A stretch of DNA of 64,000 bases. Source: Symsagittifera roscoffensis. Taxonomy: Eukaryota > Xenacoelomorpha > Acoela > Convolutidae. The stretch is from the NCBI RefSeq assembly GCF_963678635.1, contig NW_026971072.1:23322-87321 (forward strand). Reading direction: 5' to 3'. The position numbers and the translations under genes are program-made. The notes below the pieces were generated by a model that was not told the DNA's origin, searched no databases, and worked only from the letters and a program-made list of their open reading frames with translations. How positions within the stretch are numbered: position 1 is the first letter of the stretch; each line of letters starts with the position of its first letter. Shown here piece after piece: positions 60,102-64,000 of the stretch.

Positions 60102-61228
60102 TTCGCCCGGGTTGACGTCCATAGAAGAAAAATGCTTATCATACAGTTTCATATATGGAGTCTATGGAAAAAATGCTTATGAAAGAAAATTCTTACAAAA
60201 TTTAAAAAGTGTTTTAAAAATTTTTAATGAACATTTTCGGTCTAATTGCCTCTTTTGAAGCTTTCTGGTCATTAAAAATGAGTTTGAGTTTTTTTTAAGA
60301 AATGCTTGTCATACAAATTTCATGTATGAAATTTATAAAACAGTCACTTTGTCATAGAAAAATTAAAATTTTCAAAAATCACCAAAAAACCTGTCTGGGT
60401 TACTTTAAATAAATTTAAGTAATTATATCTATGATAGAGGGTAATTTGAAAATCAAAAACATAATTTTAATTTCGTTCAGAAAAATATTTATCACAAAGT
60501 TTTCATAAAAGAAAACTGTATGATATTTTTTTTTTCATAAACAAAAAAATTTGAGGTAAAAAAAATTGTAATCCTTTTCTTGGCTGCAAACTTGCTTTTG
60601 TGCTGAAATATAAATTTTACGAAAAAAAAAATTAGCATGCAAAACTTGACTTTTTTGTGTTTATAACGTAGTCTAGGTTGAAGTTCTCACACAAAAAATC
60701 CAAAAATCACAAGAAAGTGTTTTTTTTTTGTAAACACGATTATTATCTTTTGTTTTATTTGCTAAAATAAAAGTAACTTTACTGAAAAACAGGCCTTTTT
60801 TCTCAACCATCAAAATTGTCGAACTAAAACTTATCTAGCCCTATTTAAAAAGTTACTTTTATGGTATATAAATCCATATGAAAATGTTATAATTATTTTT
60901 TATGGCTAAAATCACCAAATGCAGTTTATCTGTGTGGTAACGCCAGTTAAACTCTGGGTTGTCATATGACAAACATCCTTGGATAGTGTTTCGGTTGAAA
61001 CACGAAATTTCGAAACCAAATTTTTTGTATTTCGATTTATGGAAAAATTGCTTATCATACAATTTCATAAAAAGGAATAAATGCTTATCATACAATTTCA
61101 TATATGGAAAAATGCTTATTTTGCTATTTTCTTACATATACGTTTGCTCTATGAAATTGTATGAAAGAGTATGATATAATTTTTTCATATATGAAAAATG
61201 TATGATAAGCATTTTTTGTCAACCCGGG
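60102..61228. mobile_element. 1.1-kb foldback element
   Basis: CCCGGGTTGAC near 60106 mirrors GTCAACCCGGG at 61218-61228, and ATGCTTATCATACA..TTTCATATATG units follow inside both ends and recur internally. Flanked by CAATC (60097-60101, 61229-61233), single in the empty site. No transposase. Confidence 0.7.
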
Positions 61229-61345
61229 CAATCATGAAGTGGAGCAATCATGAAGCTGAGGCTGACGTTGTTGATGTCAAATCTAGAGAGGTATGACTTG
61301 GTTAATTCTCTTTCAATAGATAAAAATAACTCGTGATAACTTTTA

Positions 61346-63091
61346 TTCGTATGATCAGTGGCGTGCCGAGGGGAGGGGGATGGTTGGTTACCCTAAAATA
61401 CTTAACGGAGATCTTGTTAACTATTCCCCCCTCCTATGGTACCTTGTTGCGAATACCCCCCCTATAAAGAAAGAATTGAACAGTTAAGCATATACGACTT
61501 TTGTACCTTGTTAACTATTTCACCCCCTATTGAAACAGGGGACGGGATAATTAACAAGATCCATTAGCGGTAAACACTGATTCGCGCGCATTAAACCACC
61601 CGCTCGGTGTCCGGCAAATAACAGTATATATTTTAATGTTGTACGCTCAATTGTCGTCTTACTGTCCTTGTCGTCTTATTTACTTACCTAAAACCGAAGT
61701 ACTTATGTCGAATTGAAGCGCAGCGCAGTGAAGTGAGGCAATCTTCTTTGTCAATGCCGTTTGAACTTTTGCCGTCCAAACAACACGTCGTCTGAAAATC
61801 ACGTCGTCTCAATGCTCTAGCAGCCCTCATCCTATTGTTCTTCAAAACTGATAAATTAACAATTTTCACTTTCCCACGAGAGTTACTGAATGCTTTGAGG
61901 TGGAATCCCTCATGCGCGAAGGACCGAATGCGCAGGTCAGGTCAGGTAAGCCCGTACACAGCTCAGTTGGATTTCTCGGACTGAGTCGCTTGGGCAGCAA
62001 TGTGGATAGCGTCCGTGATGTTCTGCCAGTACTTTCTTTCTGCTGCGATTCGAGCCAGGTGTGCGAAAATAAAAATCAGCTAATCAGATTTCAGTAATCT
62101 AAAATTTGGAAAGGAAGTATAAATTTCCAGGAACTGGTGTATTGATATTGGCCGAATCTAAAAACGGCAGAAATATGCAAAGTCTTCAAATTTTTATTGA
62201 CCGCCGCAAAAGTGGAACAAATTTTAATTTCAAGGGTTTCGTAATGAAACTACTAAAATATTGCTTCATTTATTTCATTTTAACTGAATGGCATTTGTCT
62301 CTGTTTAAAAATTGACTTTCGGCTAATTTTGTCTTCGATCCTTGCCCTACAAATTTTTTCGGCCATTCGGTCCTTCGCGTATGAGAATAGCCCCATGCTT
62401 TGATACGATCATGCTGTTTAGCAAGCCTATGTTTCTGCGAGCCAAAATACTGCTTAACTAATACTATATTTAATTAGTTTTTTTTTATGTAGGTTTTATA
62501 TAAATACTGAGTAATACCATTACGAACGCACAAAAATGAAAACCCAATTAATGTTTCACATTTTCAAAATGCATATTTTATACAGAAATGGCTGTCAAAA
62601 TAATGCAAGCATGGGGCGATAACCGGCTCCTAATTTCGTATAGAGTCGTACCCTTACGCGGCAAGCTCGCAACACGTTGGTGTGGTTGCGGAGGTCACTA
62701 TTCTGCTGCTTGAGTTTATGCTGGTTGAACAGAAAACAATCAATCCATAAATTCGTTGGCTCAAATTTTAATCAATCAGATTTCAAGAAGATAAATTTTG
62801 AGTCTTGTGAGACTGATTTTCCATTTTGAGAGCTATGAATATTGGGACCTATGGGAATTCACCGTCTGATTACCGAAGAGTCTGAATGCGCGGTTGTCTA
62901 AATACTGCTAAGTAACCAATAGCGATCACTTCATTCTTTATGCCGATTTCAAAAAAGGTCGAAGTTTGTGAAGTTTTTGTCTGTCTTTTTTTGTGGTTCG
63001 GGTAAAAAATGGCAACTTTGAAATAAATTCTAATAGTTAACCAAGAGTTCTATACTTTTGGCTGGAGCAATCAGTGGCGGAATTTGGGGGG
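61346..63091. other. non-coding region
   Basis: No supported genes. C-run/G-run stretches near 61.37-61.54 kb resemble repetitive-element sequence, and several short ORFs have no family resemblance. Confidence 0.5.
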
Positions 63092-63580
63092 ACGCCCCTA
63101 CCCCTCAGGGATTCGACTTCCTGCCGACCCAAAGAGTCCCCCTTTGTACTATTTTAAGTTATCCAATTTTGGCGTCTAACCCTAAAGTTTTTCTAGAGGC
63201 GCCGTGAGCGCCAATATATATTAAGTTTAGGGGGAAGCGGGCACTGAAAAAACGCAACTTTTTGGTCAAAATTTTTCAAATCCGCCCCTTCTCTACAAAA
63301 TCGTAGCACCGCCTCTGGCTACAAGTATGATAATTGGGTCCCTTAATTTTAGATGAGTCACTGAAGAAAAATTTTTGATGGGTCACTGAAGAAAACGCCC
63401 CTACCCCTCAGGGATTCGACTTCCTGTCGACCCAAAGAGTCCCCCTTTGTACTATTTTAAGTTATCCAATTTTGGCGTCTAACCCTAACGTTTTTCTAGA
63501 GGCGCCATGAGCGCCAATATATATTAAGTTTAGGGGGAAGCGCGCACTGAAAAAACGCATCTTTTTGGTCAAAATTTCAT
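63092..63580. repeat. duplicated ~185-bp segment
   Basis: Copies at 63092-63275 and 63395-63578 (offset 303) share ACGCCCCTACCCCTCAGGGA through the AACTTTTTGGTCAAAATT-like end with few differences. Non-coding. Confidence 0.85.
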
Positions 63581-64000
63581 GAATGGTGGCGTCGTGGCGT
63601 CCCTCGTGGTCATGATGGAGTGACCCACTATTGAAAATCGGTTTTCACCTATTTTCAGCCAATCATAATTCAGTATTCAAACTTCTCTACGAAATCGCGG
63701 AAGTTTCACTTTAAGAAAATGAATTCAGGAGTCAAAACTAAAACTGACAGAACGAACAATGAGCAGTAAAATGAATCGATCAACTGTATAATTCCCCCCC
63801 CCCACACACACACACCACCCTTAAGTGACCAACCGTAAAGTCCCTTTAGCCACGTATTAATTTTGAAAATTAATTTTTTTTATCTTAATTATGCATTTCA
63901 AACAAACGCACAGTTATAAATGGTTTCCACAATTTTTATGCAGGATTGCATTTAAATGCTGTCATTTAAATAACTTAACGTATTTTGGTGAGTATGACAG
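63581..64000. other. non-coding window end
   Basis: Nothing supported. Contains a poly-C run followed by a CA dinucleotide run near 63796-63815. Confidence 0.5.

Larger units (their letters stand above)
59939..61345. repeat. right inverted flank of B, with two later insertions
   Basis: Reverse complement of 34367-34559, split by the elements at 60008-60092 and 60102-61228. The homology ends near 61345 (ACTCGTGATAACTTTTATTC). Confidence 0.8.

Noticed and set aside
62106..62315. 69-aa plus-strand ORF
   Set aside because: No signal, domain or context; similar ORFs are expected by chance at this length.
63796..63815. Poly-C / CA run as a possible telomeric or regulatory repeat
   Set aside because: Simple low-complexity run with no repeat unit of interest.
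1..64000. CRISPR arrays, tRNA or rRNA genes, bacterial operons
   Set aside because: None seen; spaced repeats here are all explained by transposons or tandem duplications.

Overview
This is a stretch of a eukaryotic, almost certainly invertebrate animal genome. It is AT-rich, gene-poor and built largely from nested transposable elements. The only host-like coding sequences I can support are a single-exon secreted protein (30315-31715, +) and the first exon of a C-type-lectin-like secreted protein (9599-9792, -). No bacterial operons, rRNA, tRNA or CRISPR were seen. A larvacean tunicate is one candidate host, because env-bearing Ty3/gypsy 'Tor' elements are known from Oikopleura, but this is a weak guess and the sequence does not fix the species.

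Layout. 1-6339 (-): left-truncated copy (A') of a giant Ty3/gypsy retrovirus-like element. 7243-9469: non-autonomous DNA element with ~600-bp terminal inverted repeats (family E) carrying a nested hAT-type MITE. 9599-9792: lectin-like exon. 10.2-11.5 kb: cluster of nested hAT-type MITEs with 8-bp target duplications. 11.7-17.8 kb (-): decayed Ty1/copia element whose reverse transcriptase segment is present three times in tandem. 17.8-21.6 kb: non-coding, with a tandem repeat and a decayed E-like arm. 21631-30110 (-): complete but coding-dead Ty3/gypsy element C, 332-bp LTRs, TSD TTTTG. 30315-31715: host gene. 33.6-34.1 kb: second decayed E-like arm. 34367-61345: a large inverted structure made from a related older element (B). 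The complete 18,852-bp element A (34809-53660, +) sits inside B's left LTR, flanked by TSD TTAG. 61.3-64 kb: non-coding with a short tandem duplication.

Element A is the centrepiece. Its LTRs are 408 bp and differ at one base. It encodes a small upstream ORF, a basic 155-aa ORF1, and a 2740-aa Gag-Pol in one frame (zinc knuckle, protease, YLDD reverse transcriptase, RNase H, integrase with HHCC, DDX35E and GPY motifs). Downstream is a chain of overlapping ORFs: two small hydrophobic ORFs (76 and 62 aa), an ATG-less Pro/Ser/Thr-rich ORF of about 384 codons, an 872-aa envelope-like glycoprotein with signal peptide and transmembrane segment, and a 599-aa orphan ORF that overlaps the env stop by ATGA. 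A candidate short intron follows the last stop. Its size, single-frame Gag-Pol, overlapping 3' genes and structured LTR make it look like a giant endogenous retrovirus-like agent of the Metaviridae type. The glycoprotein resembles those of jingchuvirus-type negative-strand RNA viruses, tentatively.

The inverted arms around B act as an internal 'empty site' control. Comparing them exposes two further insertions (an 85-bp TA-flanked MITE and a 1.1-kb foldback element) and orders events: B insertion, then inverted duplication, then A and the small elements.
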